From NCBI GenBank assembly GCA_018825725.1, contig JAHKBC010000129.1:1-5678 (forward strand): a stretch of 5,678 bases of DNA, read 5' to 3'. How positions within the stretch are numbered: position 1 is the stretch's first letter; every line of letters starts with the position of its first letter. The DNA is from Candidatus Omnitrophota bacterium. Its GTDB lineage: Bacteria; Omnitrophota; Gorgyraeia; Gygaellales; Profunditerraquicolaceae. Made by a program: the position numbers and the translations under genes. This document shows, in pieces, positions 1-5,678 of the stretch. The notes beneath the pieces are model-generated. The model worked only from the letters and a program-made list of their open reading frames with translations, was not told the origin of the DNA and made no database searches.

Positions 1-1
1 T

Positions 2-640
2 GATTTGAAGTCCGAGGAGGGCGAAAATATTATAAGCTCTACTAGTTACGAACTTACTTATGACTCCCGGGATAATATTTTGGATCCGTCAAAAGGAAAA
101 GTCTATAGCGGCAGCGTTGAAATAGCCGGTGGTCCGTTTGGAGGAGATAAGGATTTTTGGAGATTCTTTGGAATGACTTCGTATTATTTCCCTGTTTGGC
201 GCAAGTCTGTTGTTGAAGCCAAGGGGAGAATTGGACTTGCCGATTCTTATGGGGATTCAAGCAGGGTCCCTATATATGAGAGATATTTTGCCGGAGGCGC
301 AAATACGGTTAGAGGTTATCGCGAGAGAAAAATCGGCCCTATAGATTCCCGGACTAACGATCCTATGGGAGGAGATTCTATGCTTATTGGTAATCTCGAA
401 TATAACTATCCTTTGGCAAATTTCTTTAAACTGGCGGCATTCTACGATGTTGGTAATGTGTGGTCCGAGATTAATGATTTAGGCTTAAGCGGCTTAAAAA
501 GCGGGGTAGGTTTTGGTTTTCGATTGAAAACTCCTATTGGTCCGTTGAAGCTTGATTATGGCATACCCTTGAATAAAGAGTCAGGGGAGGATTCTAAAGG
601 CGATGGCAGGTTCCATTTTAGTATGAGCCATGGATTCTAG
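2..640 (+). CDS. bamA: BamA outer-membrane protein assembly factor, C-terminal beta-barrel (5' truncated by window)
   Basis: BamA is the barrel subunit of the BAM complex that folds and inserts beta-barrel proteins into the outer membrane. Only the last 212 codons are present. The frame is open to the window edge, so the TTG at 5-7 is an internal Leu codon and the POTRA domains lie upstream. Visible barrel hallmarks are: an early strand with SYELTYDSRDN and a following P-x-x-G; the L6-loop motif FAGGANTVRGY with the conserved VRGY (about residues 103-106 of the visible part); the FYDVGNVW strand; and the GxGFRLKTPIGPLKLDYG strand pair. The chain ends in FHFSMSHGF, whose terminal Phe fits the outer-membrane beta-signal. 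It is followed at 103 bp by skp, as in many diderms. The homologous TamA/Omp85 family is the alternative, but the VRGY context and the skp-lpx neighbourhood favour BamA. Confidence 0.93.
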   Translation, partial: DLKSEEGENIISSTSYELTYDSRDNILDPSKGKVYSGSVEIAGGPFGGDKDFWRFFGMTSYYFPVWRKSVVEAKGRIGLADSYGDSSRVPIYERYFAGGANTVRGYRERKIGPIDSRTNDPMGGDSMLIGNLEYNYPLANFFKLAAFYDVGNVWSEINDLGLSGLKSGVGFGFRLKTPIGPLKLDYGIPLNKESGEDSKGDGRFHFSMSHGF

Positions 641-647
641 GTGAAGT

Positions 648-677
648 TAGCTTATTAATAAGACAAGCTATAGCTTG
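648..677. repeat. Two adjacent perfect palindromes in the bamA-skp gap
   Basis: CTTATTAATAAG at 651-662 is a perfect 12-bp palindrome. CAAGCTATAGCTTG at 664-677 is a perfect 14-bp palindrome one base further on. The hexamer TAGCTT/AAGCTA occurs four times in about 70 bp, at 648-653 (TAGCTT), 665-670 (AAGCTA), 671-676 (TAGCTT) and 710-715 (AAGCTA). These copies allow several mutually exclusive pairings in RNA, or could be an operator for a dimeric regulator on DNA. The bases are seen directly; any function is inference. Confidence 0.6.
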
Positions 678-721
678 CGTAGTGGCGAGTTTTTAAAAGA
701 GCGCCCCGTAAGCTATCTGCT
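666..721 (+). promoter_or_regulatory. Predicted long stem-loop in the skp 5' leader / bamA-skp spacer
   Basis: Bases 670-679 (ATAGCTTGCG) can pair with 707-716 (CGTAAGCTAT) as ten consecutive pairs, one of them G-U. The stem continues inward, after a small bulge, with GGCG at 684-687 against CGCC at 702-705, closing a 14-nt A/T-rich loop. It continues outward, past a small internal loop, with AGC at 666-668 against GCT at 719-721. The structure ends four bases before the skp Shine-Dalgarno. No T-run follows its 3' arm, so it is not a standard intrinsic terminator. Possible roles are mRNA processing, stabilisation of one side of the transcript, or control of skp translation. The folding was worked out by hand; no energy was calculated. 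Confidence 0.5.
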
Positions 722-725
722 CATT

Positions 726-733
726 AAAGGAGG
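726..733 (+). promoter_or_regulatory. Strong Shine-Dalgarno for skp
   Basis: AAAGGAGG lies 10 nt before the ATG at 744. It fixes the start of skp at that ATG, where a signal peptide begins, and argues against the upstream in-frame TTG at 675. It is much closer to consensus than anything preceding the lpx genes in this window. Confidence 0.85.
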
Positions 734-743
734 AAGAAGCAAG

Positions 744-1238
744 ATGAAAAAGATTTGCGTATTGGCGTTGCTCTTAATGTTCTTAGTTGGTTCTGCTTAT
801 GCGGCGGATAAATTTGCTTATGTAGATTTGACTCTTATTTTTAGTGAATATTATAAGACTAAAGATTACGAGAAGATCCTTGAGGCAAAACAAAAGCAAT
901 ACGATAGCGAACGTGAAAAGAGAGTTTCCGAAGTCAAGCAGCTGCAGGATAAGCTGGATTTGTTAAGCGAGAAGGAAAAAGAAGCGAAAAAAGGAGATTT
1001 TGAAACTAAATTACGCGATTTGCAGGAATATGACCGGCAAAATATAGAGAATCTGCGCAAAGAAGAGTTTGATAGGCAAAAGGAGATCTTAAAGGATATA
1101 GAAGATGCGGTTCGGCAGTATTCGGAGAAAGAAGGTTATACCATGGTCTTTAATGACCGTGTATTGGTTTATCAGACTAAAAATCTGGATATTACTGAGA
1201 AGATAGTTGAGATTCTTAATAAGGAAAAGAAGAAGTAA
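744..1238 (+). CDS. skp: Skp/OmpH-family periplasmic chaperone
   Basis: This 164-residue protein is the size of typical Skp. It is a trimeric periplasmic holdase that keeps unfolded outer-membrane proteins soluble on the way to BamA. Residues 1-20 form a signal peptide: a Lys-Lys N-terminus, a hydrophobic run, and AYA before a probable cleavage at A20/A21. The mature start, DKFAYVDLTLIF, is the usual first strand of the OmpH domain. Residues about 37-130 are highly charged, rich in K, E, R and Q, and predicted coiled coil: the tentacles. The end returns to a strand (YTMVFNDRVLVY) and a helix (DITEKIVEILN), which complete the trimerisation body. The ATG at 744 was chosen for its strong ribosome site and signal peptide; an in-frame TTG at 675 would place 23 residues ahead of the signal and lies inside a predicted hairpin. 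The gene sits between bamA and lpxD (9 bp gap), the classical position. Confidence 0.92.
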   Translation: MKKICVLALLLMFLVGSAYAADKFAYVDLTLIFSEYYKTKDYEKILEAKQKQYDSEREKRVSEVKQLQDKLDLLSEKEKEAKKGDFETKLRDLQEYDRQNIENLRKEEFDRQKEILKDIEDAVRQYSEKEGYTMVFNDRVLVYQTKNLDITEKIVEILNKEKKK

Positions 1239-1247
1239 TTTCTTATA

Positions 1248-2288
1248 ATGCAGAGGAATTTAAAGGAGATCGCTGAATTACTAGGTGGAGAATTGGTCGG
1301 AGACCCGGATATCAAAATTCGGGGTATTTCCGGTATCGATGAGGCCAAAGAAGGCGAACTTACTTTTTTAGCAAATCCTAAATATCTTGGGTTCTTGGAT
1401 AAGACCAAAGCCTCTGCTATCATAACCTCGCGGGAAATCAATATTTCATCCAAGCCAATTATCCGCACAGACAATCCCTCCCTGGCTTTTGTGAAAGCCG
1501 TAACCTTATTCTCAGTTGTCGAAACTGTTACTCTCCGGGAGATCAGCCCCAAGGCTTTTATTGCAAATAATGTATCGTTGGGTAAGGGGGTTGCTGTTGG
1601 GCCTGGCGCGGTTATTGAAGAGAAATCGGTTATCGGCGATAATACGGTTATTTATTCCGGAGTTTTTATAGGTAAAAACGTTAAGATTGGGAACAATTGT
1701 TTAATTTATTCTAACGTCTCTATAAGAGAGAATATTTTGATTAGCAATAATGTTATTATTCATTCTAACGCTGTTATAGGTTCGGATGGTTTCGGTTTTG
1801 TGACTGTTGAAGGCCTACATCATAAGATTCCCCAGGTCGGGACAGTAGTAATAGAAGATGATGTGGAGATCGGCGCAGGCGTCTGTATTGACCGGGCAAG
1901 ATTGGATAAGACTATAATCGGTAAAGGCACCAAAGTCGACAACCTGGTTCATATTGCGCATAATGTCAGCATAGGAAAAAATTGTTTGATTGTGGCTCAA
2001 GTGGGTATTTCCGGCAGCGCTAAAATAGGGGATAACGTAATTTTGGCCGGGCAGGCTGCTTTAGTAGGGCATATAACAGTAGGAGATAATTGTGTTGTTA
2101 TGGCCCGGTCGGGCGTGAACAAGTCTATCCCAGCCAATACCACGGTCTGGGGAACACCGGCGAAACCGGTTAGTATAGCCAGGCGTATAAGCGCTTGTAT
2201 GCAAAATCTACCTAAACTTTTTACTAATGTCGCGGAGCTTAAAAAGAAAATAGAAGAATTGGAATCTAATCTTCATCGCCAGGAATAA
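1248..2288 (+). CDS. lpxD: UDP-3-O-(3-hydroxyacyl)glucosamine N-acyltransferase LpxD
   Basis: LpxD transfers a second 3-hydroxyacyl chain from acyl-ACP to the 2-amino group of UDP-3-O-acylglucosamine, the third step of lipid A synthesis, in the cytoplasm. Its 346 residues match the family length (E. coli about 340). Residues 1-100 form the LpxD N-terminal uridine-binding domain ([15 protein letters not shown], then KTKASAII). Residues about 105-305 are left-handed beta-helix hexapeptide repeats ([10 protein letters not shown] and similar), with the family motif GSDGFGF at 178-184 and CIDRARLD at 213-220. The catalytic base is likely His238 in IAHNV, equivalent to E. coli His239; His275 in VGHITVG is also conserved. 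The charged C-terminal helix (about 325-346) fits the region that helps trimer and ACP contacts. The ATG lies 9 bp after the skp stop with only a purine-rich AAGGAAAAGAAGAAG stretch upstream, so translation may be coupled to skp. Confidence 0.96.
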   Translation: MQRNLKEIAELLGGELVGDPDIKIRGISGIDEAKEGELTFLANPKYLGFLDKTKASAIITSREINISSKPIIRTDNPSLAFVKAVTLFSVVETVTLREISPKAFIANNVSLGKGVAVGPGAVIEEKSVIGDNTVIYSGVFIGKNVKIGNNCLIYSNVSIRENILISNNVIIHSNAVIGSDGFGFVTVEGLHHKIPQVGTVVIEDDVEIGAGVCIDRARLDKTIIGKGTKVDNLVHIAHNVSIGKNCLIVAQVGISGSAKIGDNVILAGQAALVGHITVGDNCVVMARSGVNKSIPANTTVWGTPAKPVSIARRISACMQNLPKLFTNVAELKKKIEELESNLHRQE

Positions 2289-2331
2289 AGCCGCAGCAAT
2301 CAATATACAGTCAAGGATAAATAAAAAGTAT

Positions 2332-3648
2332 ATGGAAAAACAGAAGACTATTAAAAACCAAGTGAGCCTGGAGGGCATAGGTTTGCATAGCGGTAATAAG
2401 GTAAAAGTAACATTTAAGCCTGCCGCATGCGATAGCGGTATAAGATTCTTTCGTGTCGATTTGCCTAATCGTCCGGAAATAAGGGCGGATTTTAAGTATC
2501 TAGTATCGGGTCAAGGGTCTCTTAGGTGCAGTTCGCTATCTCTGGACGGTACCGAGATTCAGACTGTTGAGCATCTTATGGCATCCCTATTGGGTTTAGG
2601 AATCGATAATCTTATTATTGAATTGAATAAAAATGAATTACCCGGGTTAGATGGCAGCAGCAGGGATTTTCTATTAGCCCTGGAAAAGGCAGGCGTCCAG
2701 GAGCAGGACGAGGCGCGTTCATGCTTTACCCTGCGCGAACCGGTCACCGTGGAGGAAAATGGTGCGGCGATAGTAGCATTGCCGTGTCCCGAATTAAAGA
2801 TATCCTATACTTTGAATTATGATCATCATTTATTGAAAGAGGAGTTTTTTGAATTAGTTGTCAACGCCGATAGTTTTAGAAACGAGATTTCTCAAGCCAG
2901 GACATTTTGTTTGGAGAAAGAAGCGGAAGAATTAAGGCGCCAGGGTTTTGGTAAAGGCGCGAATCACGATAACACCCTGGTAGTAGGAGATGATGGCGTA
3001 GTTAAGAATAAGTTGCGTTATCATAATGAATTTGTAAGGCATAAGATCTTGGATCTGGTCGGAGACCTGTATCTGTTTGGTATGCCGGTGAAGGCCCATA
3101 TTATCGCTTTAAGAAGCGGCCATGCCTTAAACGTCAAGCTTCTACAGAAAATAAGCCAGCAGAGAAGCCGTTCAACTCTGGCAAGTATTGCTTTGAGTAA
3201 AGTTTCCCAGGAGCAAAAGGAGTTGGATATTAATGAGATTATGAAGATCCTACCGCATCGACAGCCTTTTTTGCTCGTTGATAAAATTGTAAGCCTTAAA
3301 AAAGGCAGGTATGCCAAGGGTATCAAAAATGTTACTATAAATGATTATTTTTTTGAAGGCCACTTTCCGGGAAAACCGGTTATGCCTGGTGTATTGGTTA
3401 TTGAAGCTATGGCTCAGGTTGCCGGAGTAATGATGCTGGCGAGTGAGGAAAACATGGGAAAAATAGTTTATTTCATGTGTATTAATAATGCCAAGTTCCG
3501 TAAGCCTGTTCTTCCCGGAGATCAATTGGTTTTTGAGGTAGAGGTTGGCAAGATTCGTTCTAGGATAGGAGAGGCCAGCGGTAAGGCTTGGGTAGAAGGA
3601 AAACTTGTTTGTGAGGCAGACCTCATGTTTGCTTTAACGGATAGTTAA
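2332..3648 (+). CDS. lpxC/fabZ: Bifunctional UDP-3-O-acyl-GlcNAc deacetylase / 3-hydroxyacyl-ACP dehydratase (LpxC-FabZ fusion)
   Basis: This 438-residue protein is a fusion of two enzymes. Residues 1 to about 275 are LpxC, the zinc deacetylase that makes the committed step of lipid A synthesis. It shows GIGLHSG (15-21), TVEHLMASL with Glu80 and zinc ligand His81, [12 protein letters not shown] (189-192), [10 protein letters not shown] with zinc ligands His237 and Asp241 and conserved Lys238, and catalytic-type His264 in [10 protein letters not shown] linker of about 25 residues, rich in S, Q and K, follows. Residues about 300-438 are FabZ, the hotdog-fold dehydratase of fatty-acid elongation: [14 protein letters not shown], then [20 protein letters not shown] with catalytic His344 and Glu358. 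All key residues of both halves are present, so both activities are expected. The frame is continuous across the junction, making a sequencing artefact unlikely. A modest AAGGA at 2313-2317 lies rather far (14 nt) from the ATG. The same fusion is known in Bacteroidota and several other diderm groups. Confidence 0.96.
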   Translation: MEKQKTIKNQVSLEGIGLHSGNKVKVTFKPAACDSGIRFFRVDLPNRPEIRADFKYLVSGQGSLRCSSLSLDGTEIQTVEHLMASLLGLGIDNLIIELNKNELPGLDGSSRDFLLALEKAGVQEQDEARSCFTLREPVTVEENGAAIVALPCPELKISYTLNYDHHLLKEEFFELVVNADSFRNEISQARTFCLEKEAEELRRQGFGKGANHDNTLVVGDDGVVKNKLRYHNEFVRHKILDLVGDLYLFGMPVKAHIIALRSGHALNVKLLQKISQQRSRSTLASIALSKVSQEQKELDINEIMKILPHRQPFLLVDKIVSLKKGRYAKGIKNVTINDYFFEGHFPGKPVMPGVLVIEAMAQVAGVMMLASEENMGKIVYFMCINNAKFRKPVLPGDQLVFEVEVGKIRSRIGEASGKAWVEGKLVCEADLMFALTDS

Positions 3649-3649
3649 T

Positions 3650-4453
3650 ATGCGCATTCATCCTACAGCAATAGTTTCTAAAAAATCCAAGGTGAGCGAG
3701 GATACAGTTGTCGGTCCTTATTCTATTATCGATGATAATGTGACAATCGGCAGCCGCTCTACTCTGGGAGCTTTCTGCGTGATTGAAGGAAATACCAAAA
3801 TAGGCAAAAATTGCCAGGTTTTTACCGGAGCAGTCTTAGGAAGTACCCCTCAGGATTTAAAGTACAAGGGAGACAAGAGTTCTCTGGAAATCGGTGATAA
3901 CAATATTATTCGGGAATATTGCACTTTTAATCCTGGTACTGAAGATGGCGGTAAGACTCTTGTCGGAAATAATAATCTTTTTATGGCCTATGCCCATGTT
4001 GCCCATGATTGTGTTGTTGGTAACAATTGCATAATCGCCAATAATGGTACGCTTGCCGGGCATGTAACAGTTGAGGACAATGTAGTTATCGGAGGTTTTG
4101 GGGGGATACACCAGTTTGTAAGAATAGGAAAATTAGCGATAGTTGGAGGTTGCTCTAAAGTGGTGCAGGATATTCCTCCTTATGCGATTTGTGACGGGCA
4201 TCCGGCGCGTCTTTATGGTTTAAACTTAGTAGGCCTAGAGCGCAATAAAATATCCAAAGCGGCGATTAGAGAGTTAAAGGTTGCTTTTAGGTTATTATTT
4301 AACTCAAGACTCACGCTTAAAAATGCCTTAAAACAACTTCAAGCTAAAGTTAATCATTGTCCGGAAGTGGCTTGTTTAATGGATTTTATTAAATGTGAAT
4401 CTTCCCGCGGTATTGCCCGTTCCTGTCGTTCTAAATTGAGATCGCAAGAATAA
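3650..4453 (+). CDS. lpxA: UDP-N-acetylglucosamine O-acyltransferase LpxA
   Basis: LpxA transfers a 3-hydroxyacyl chain from ACP to the 3-OH of UDP-GlcNAc, the first step of lipid A synthesis. The 267 residues fit the family (E. coli 262). It opens with the typical IHPTAIV. Hexapeptide beta-helix repeats run to about residue 185, followed by the helical C-terminal domain (LVGLERNKIS, AIRELKVAFRLLF). Catalytic His119 in HVAHDC matches E. coli His125. His138 in AGHVTV and His154 in HQF match E. coli His144 and His160, and QDLKY at 68-72 matches the substrate-binding QDLKY. Gly167 in GGCS sits at the acyl-ruler position, where Gly (as in E. coli) permits longer chains than the Met of Pseudomonas. 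The ATG comes one base after the lpxC/fabZ stop with no clear Shine-Dalgarno, so translational coupling is likely. LpxD is the nearest alternative, but the N-terminal LpxD domain is absent. Confidence 0.96.
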   Translation: MRIHPTAIVSKKSKVSEDTVVGPYSIIDDNVTIGSRSTLGAFCVIEGNTKIGKNCQVFTGAVLGSTPQDLKYKGDKSSLEIGDNNIIREYCTFNPGTEDGGKTLVGNNNLFMAYAHVAHDCVVGNNCIIANNGTLAGHVTVEDNVVIGGFGGIHQFVRIGKLAIVGGCSKVVQDIPPYAICDGHPARLYGLNLVGLERNKISKAAIRELKVAFRLLFNSRLTLKNALKQLQAKVNHCPEVACLMDFIKCESSRGIARSCRSKLRSQE

Positions 4454-4538
4454 CGCATATATATTGTTTTGATTTTTATTGTATATTTTTAAAAAAGATT
4501 AAGGTAAATGTATTCACAAAGTATAGGTTGAGAAATAT

Positions 4539-5357
4539 ATGCATACAAGAATTGATAAAAAAATTGGATTAATTGCCGGCAACAGAAAATTTCCGCTTAT
4601 TTTTGCCGAGGCCGCCAAAAATCAAGGATACTTTGTGGTTGGAGTTGGAATAAAGGGAGATACTTCGAGTGCGCTTAAGAGGTTGGTTGATAAGCTTTAC
4701 TGGATCCAGATAGGTGATTTTAGTAAGCTTGCCTGTATATTTAAACAAGAGGGTATAGAGAGAGTTGTTATGGCTGGACAGGTATCACCTGCAAGGTTAT
4801 TCAGCCGCCAAGTTCAGAGTAATAGGGAAATAAGAAGCCTGCTTGATAGTATGCAAGACAGAAAACCTGCTACAATATTTTCCTGGATTGCCGATAAGTT
4901 AGAGGAAGAAGGTTTAAAGCTTATTGATTCTACTACATTCATCCAAGAGCATCTGCCTAAGAAGGGGGTGCTTACCAGGAGACAGCCGTCTCTTTTGGAG
5001 TGGGAGGATATTAAATTCGGTTTGGGGTTAGCCAGAGACATCGCTGGGCTTGATATAGGCCAGACCGTGGCAGTAAAAGATAAAGCTGTTATTGCTGTAG
5101 AGGGACTGGAGGGCACGGATAACCTTATTCGCCGCGCAGGAAAATTAGCTAGGGGCGGGATTACCGTAGTGAAGGTAAGCAGGCCTAAACAGGATATGCG
5201 TTTTGATATACCGGTAGTTGGATTTGCCACTATTAGCAATCTCGTTAAGGCACGCGCAAGGTGTCTTGCTATTGAGGCGAATAAGACATTGTTTATTGAT
5301 AAAGAGAAGAGCCTTTTATTTGCTGATAGAAATAGGCTTAGTGTTGTTGCGGTATAA
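4539..5357 (+). CDS. lpxI: UDP-2,3-diacylglucosamine pyrophosphatase LpxI (DUF1009 family)
   Basis: LpxI hydrolyses UDP-2,3-diacylglucosamine to lipid X and UMP, the fourth lipid A step. It is unrelated in sequence to LpxH, which does the same job in E. coli. The 272 residues match the family. The N-terminal domain starts with the hallmark KIGLIAGNRKFPLIFAEAAK (8-27) and includes VVMAGQVSPARLF. The C-terminal domain has GVLTRRQPS, FGLGLARDIAGLDIGQTVAVK, the signature AVEGLEGTDNLIRRAG (186-201), VVKVSRP and QDMRFDIPVVG (218-228). Asp219 and Asp223 in the last motif are candidates for the essential acidic residue reported for Caulobacter LpxI; which one corresponds was not aligned. The gene is 85 bp after lpxA and in the same direction. 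That gap is AT-rich, with no intrinsic terminator and no convincing promoter, so co-transcription is plausible. The Shine-Dalgarno is weak (AGGTTGAG). Confidence 0.94.
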   Translation: MHTRIDKKIGLIAGNRKFPLIFAEAAKNQGYFVVGVGIKGDTSSALKRLVDKLYWIQIGDFSKLACIFKQEGIERVVMAGQVSPARLFSRQVQSNREIRSLLDSMQDRKPATIFSWIADKLEEEGLKLIDSTTFIQEHLPKKGVLTRRQPSLLEWEDIKFGLGLARDIAGLDIGQTVAVKDKAVIAVEGLEGTDNLIRRAGKLARGGITVVKVSRPKQDMRFDIPVVGFATISNLVKARARCLAIEANKTLFIDKEKSLLFADRNRLSVVAV

Positions 5358-5362
5358 ATTAC

Positions 5363-5391
5363 TTGACAGGCTGGGTTGTTAGACATAAAAT
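5363..5391 (+). promoter_or_regulatory. Near-consensus sigma70-type promoter for the CBM48 gene
   Basis: A perfect -35 box TTGACA (5363-5368) is followed by a 17-bp spacer and TAAAAT (5386-5391), one mismatch from the consensus -10. The predicted start is near 5398, giving a leader of about 154 nt before the ATG at 5552. The promoter starts six bases after the lpxI stop, and no hairpin plus T-run is seen in between, so read-through from the lpx operon may also occur. A weaker alternative, TTGTAA (5466-5471), 17 bp, TATATA (5489-5494), lies within the leader. Confidence 0.72.
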
Positions 5392-5515
5392 ATTAGCAAT
5401 AAACGGGTTAGTGGATTATAAAATTTGCCCGGCACCGTTTTAGTATTCATATAGTCCTTAACGAGTTGTAAATTTAAGGCTGTATAAATATATAAAAGGT
5501 GCGTGAACAAATTCG

Positions 5516-5532
5516 TCCGGCGTAAGGCCGGA
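5516..5532 (+). promoter_or_regulatory. GC-rich hairpin just upstream of the CBM48-gene ribosome site
   Basis: TCCGGC (5516-5521), a 5-nt loop GTAAG and GCCGGA (5527-5532) form a perfect 6-bp stem. It ends 8 nt before AGGAGG. No T-run follows, so a terminator is unlikely. It could influence ribosome access or mRNA stability, or be the last stem of a larger leader RNA. Upstream there is also a CCTTAA (5456-5461) / TTAAGG (5474-5479) pair. I do not recognise a known riboswitch class. Confidence 0.5.
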
Positions 5533-5540
5533 GACATTTG

Positions 5541-5546
5541 AGGAGG
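5541..5546 (+). promoter_or_regulatory. Strong Shine-Dalgarno for the CBM48 gene
   Basis: AGGAGG lies 5 nt before the ATG at 5552, within purine-rich sequence that continues to the start codon. It sets the start of the last gene and suggests efficient translation. Confidence 0.85.
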
Positions 5547-5551
5547 AAGAG

Positions 5552-5678
5552 ATGGCGAGAATAATCAAGGCAAAAGCAGTTGAGTTCAGGTTCTTAGCGC
5601 CTGCGGCAAAAAAGGTCAGTATTGCAGGTAGTTTTAATAACTGGAAGACAAATAAGACAGTGGCCAAGAAAGATACAA
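5552..5678 (+). CDS. CBM48/AMPK-type glycogen-binding domain protein, N-terminal 42 codons (3' truncated by window)
   Basis: The ATG follows a strong ribosome site, and the frame stays open to the window end. The visible residues include VEFRFLAPAAKKVSIAGSFNNW at 10-31, broken into two strands. This is the opening of an isoamylase-N/AMPK-beta carbohydrate-binding domain; Trp31 of GSFNNW aligns with the glycogen-stacking Trp of AMPK beta. The domain begins only about 9 residues from the N-terminus, with no signal peptide, so the protein is probably cytoplasmic. It may be a small stand-alone CBM48 protein, or the start of a larger enzyme such as a branching or debranching enzyme; the visible part cannot decide. 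It has its own strong promoter and a long leader, which separates it from the lipid A genes. The domain call is firm; the specific function is unknown. Confidence 0.75.
   Translation, partial: MARIIKAKAVEFRFLAPAAKKVSIAGSFNNWKTNKTVAKKDT

Noticed and set aside
675..743. Upstream TTG start that would extend skp by 23 residues
   Set aside because: The extension would bury the signal peptide, begins within a predicted hairpin and has no ribosome site, while the ATG at 744 has a strong one.
2271..2288. Similar 3' ends of lpxD (ATCGCCAGGAATAA) and lpxA (ATCGCAAGAATAA)
   Set aside because: The match is about 12 bases with a gap and does not extend on either side, so it is not a supported duplication.
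4464..4527. Possible promoter for lpxI (TTGTTT with TATATT, or TTAAGG with TATAGG)
   Set aside because: The first pair has only a 12-bp spacer; the second has poor boxes and would leave almost no leader before the ATG.
4455..4542. Inverted repeat GCATATAT / ATATATGC flanking the lpxA-lpxI gap
   Set aside because: Eight AT-rich base pairs separated by about 70 nt can arise by chance in such low-complexity sequence and would be a weak stem; the right arm also overlaps the lpxI start codon.
4814..5386. 190-codon open frame on the minus strand opposite lpxI
   Set aside because: It is rich in Ser and Leu with no recognisable domain and lies entirely opposite a well-conserved gene, the usual shadow of the coding strand.
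5411..5443. Short leader peptide (GTG start, 10 codons) in the CBM48 leader
   Set aside because: There is no ribosome site before it and no run of regulatory codons; short frames of this size are expected by chance.
5516..5540. Intrinsic terminator upstream of the CBM48 gene
   Set aside because: The hairpin is sound but is followed by GACATTTGAGG rather than a T-run, and lies directly before a strong ribosome site.

Overview
The window is an envelope-biogenesis locus of a Gram-negative (diderm) bacterium with moderate, somewhat AT-leaning base composition. All genes lie on the + strand. From left to right it holds the 3' end of bamA (outer-membrane protein insertase), skp/ompH (periplasmic chaperone), lpxD, a fused lpxC-fabZ, lpxA, lpxI (DUF1009 family) and the first 42 codons of a gene with a CBM48/AMPK-type glycogen-binding domain. 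The order bamA-skp-lpxD-fabZ-lpxA matches the classical proteobacterial cluster, with two differences. FabZ is the C-terminal half of an LpxC-FabZ fusion, and lpxI rather than lpxB follows lpxA. This combination, with a CBM48 protein next door, fits a PVC-related or Omnitrophota-like lineage. That placement is inference from gene content and could not be tested by alignment; the LpxC-FabZ fusion also occurs in Bacteroidota and others.

Layout: bamA 3' end (2-640); a 103-bp gap with nested inverted repeats that can fold into a long stem-loop just before a strong Shine-Dalgarno; skp (744-1238); lpxD (1248-2288); a 43-bp gap; lpxC/fabZ (2332-3648); lpxA (3650-4453, one base after the previous stop); an 85-bp AT-rich gap with no convincing signal; lpxI (4539-5357); a 194-bp gap with a near-consensus sigma70 promoter (5363-5391) and a leader of about 150 nt that ends in a GC-rich hairpin and a strong Shine-Dalgarno; then the CBM48 gene (5552 to beyond the window end).

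How the genes work together: LpxA, LpxC, LpxD and LpxI are the first four steps of the Raetz lipid A pathway, taking UDP-GlcNAc to 2,3-diacylglucosamine-1-phosphate (lipid X). The FabZ domain acts in fatty-acid elongation and competes for the same 3-hydroxyacyl-ACP pool. BamA and Skp handle outer-membrane proteins, so the locus couples protein and lipid assembly of the outer membrane. LpxB, LpxK and later enzymes are not in the window. The CBM48 gene has its own promoter and appears to be a separate transcription unit related to glycogen or alpha-glucan.

I found no wholly new system. The points most worth a second look are the structured bamA-skp spacer, the promoter and leader of the CBM48 gene, and the enzyme-fusion architecture.
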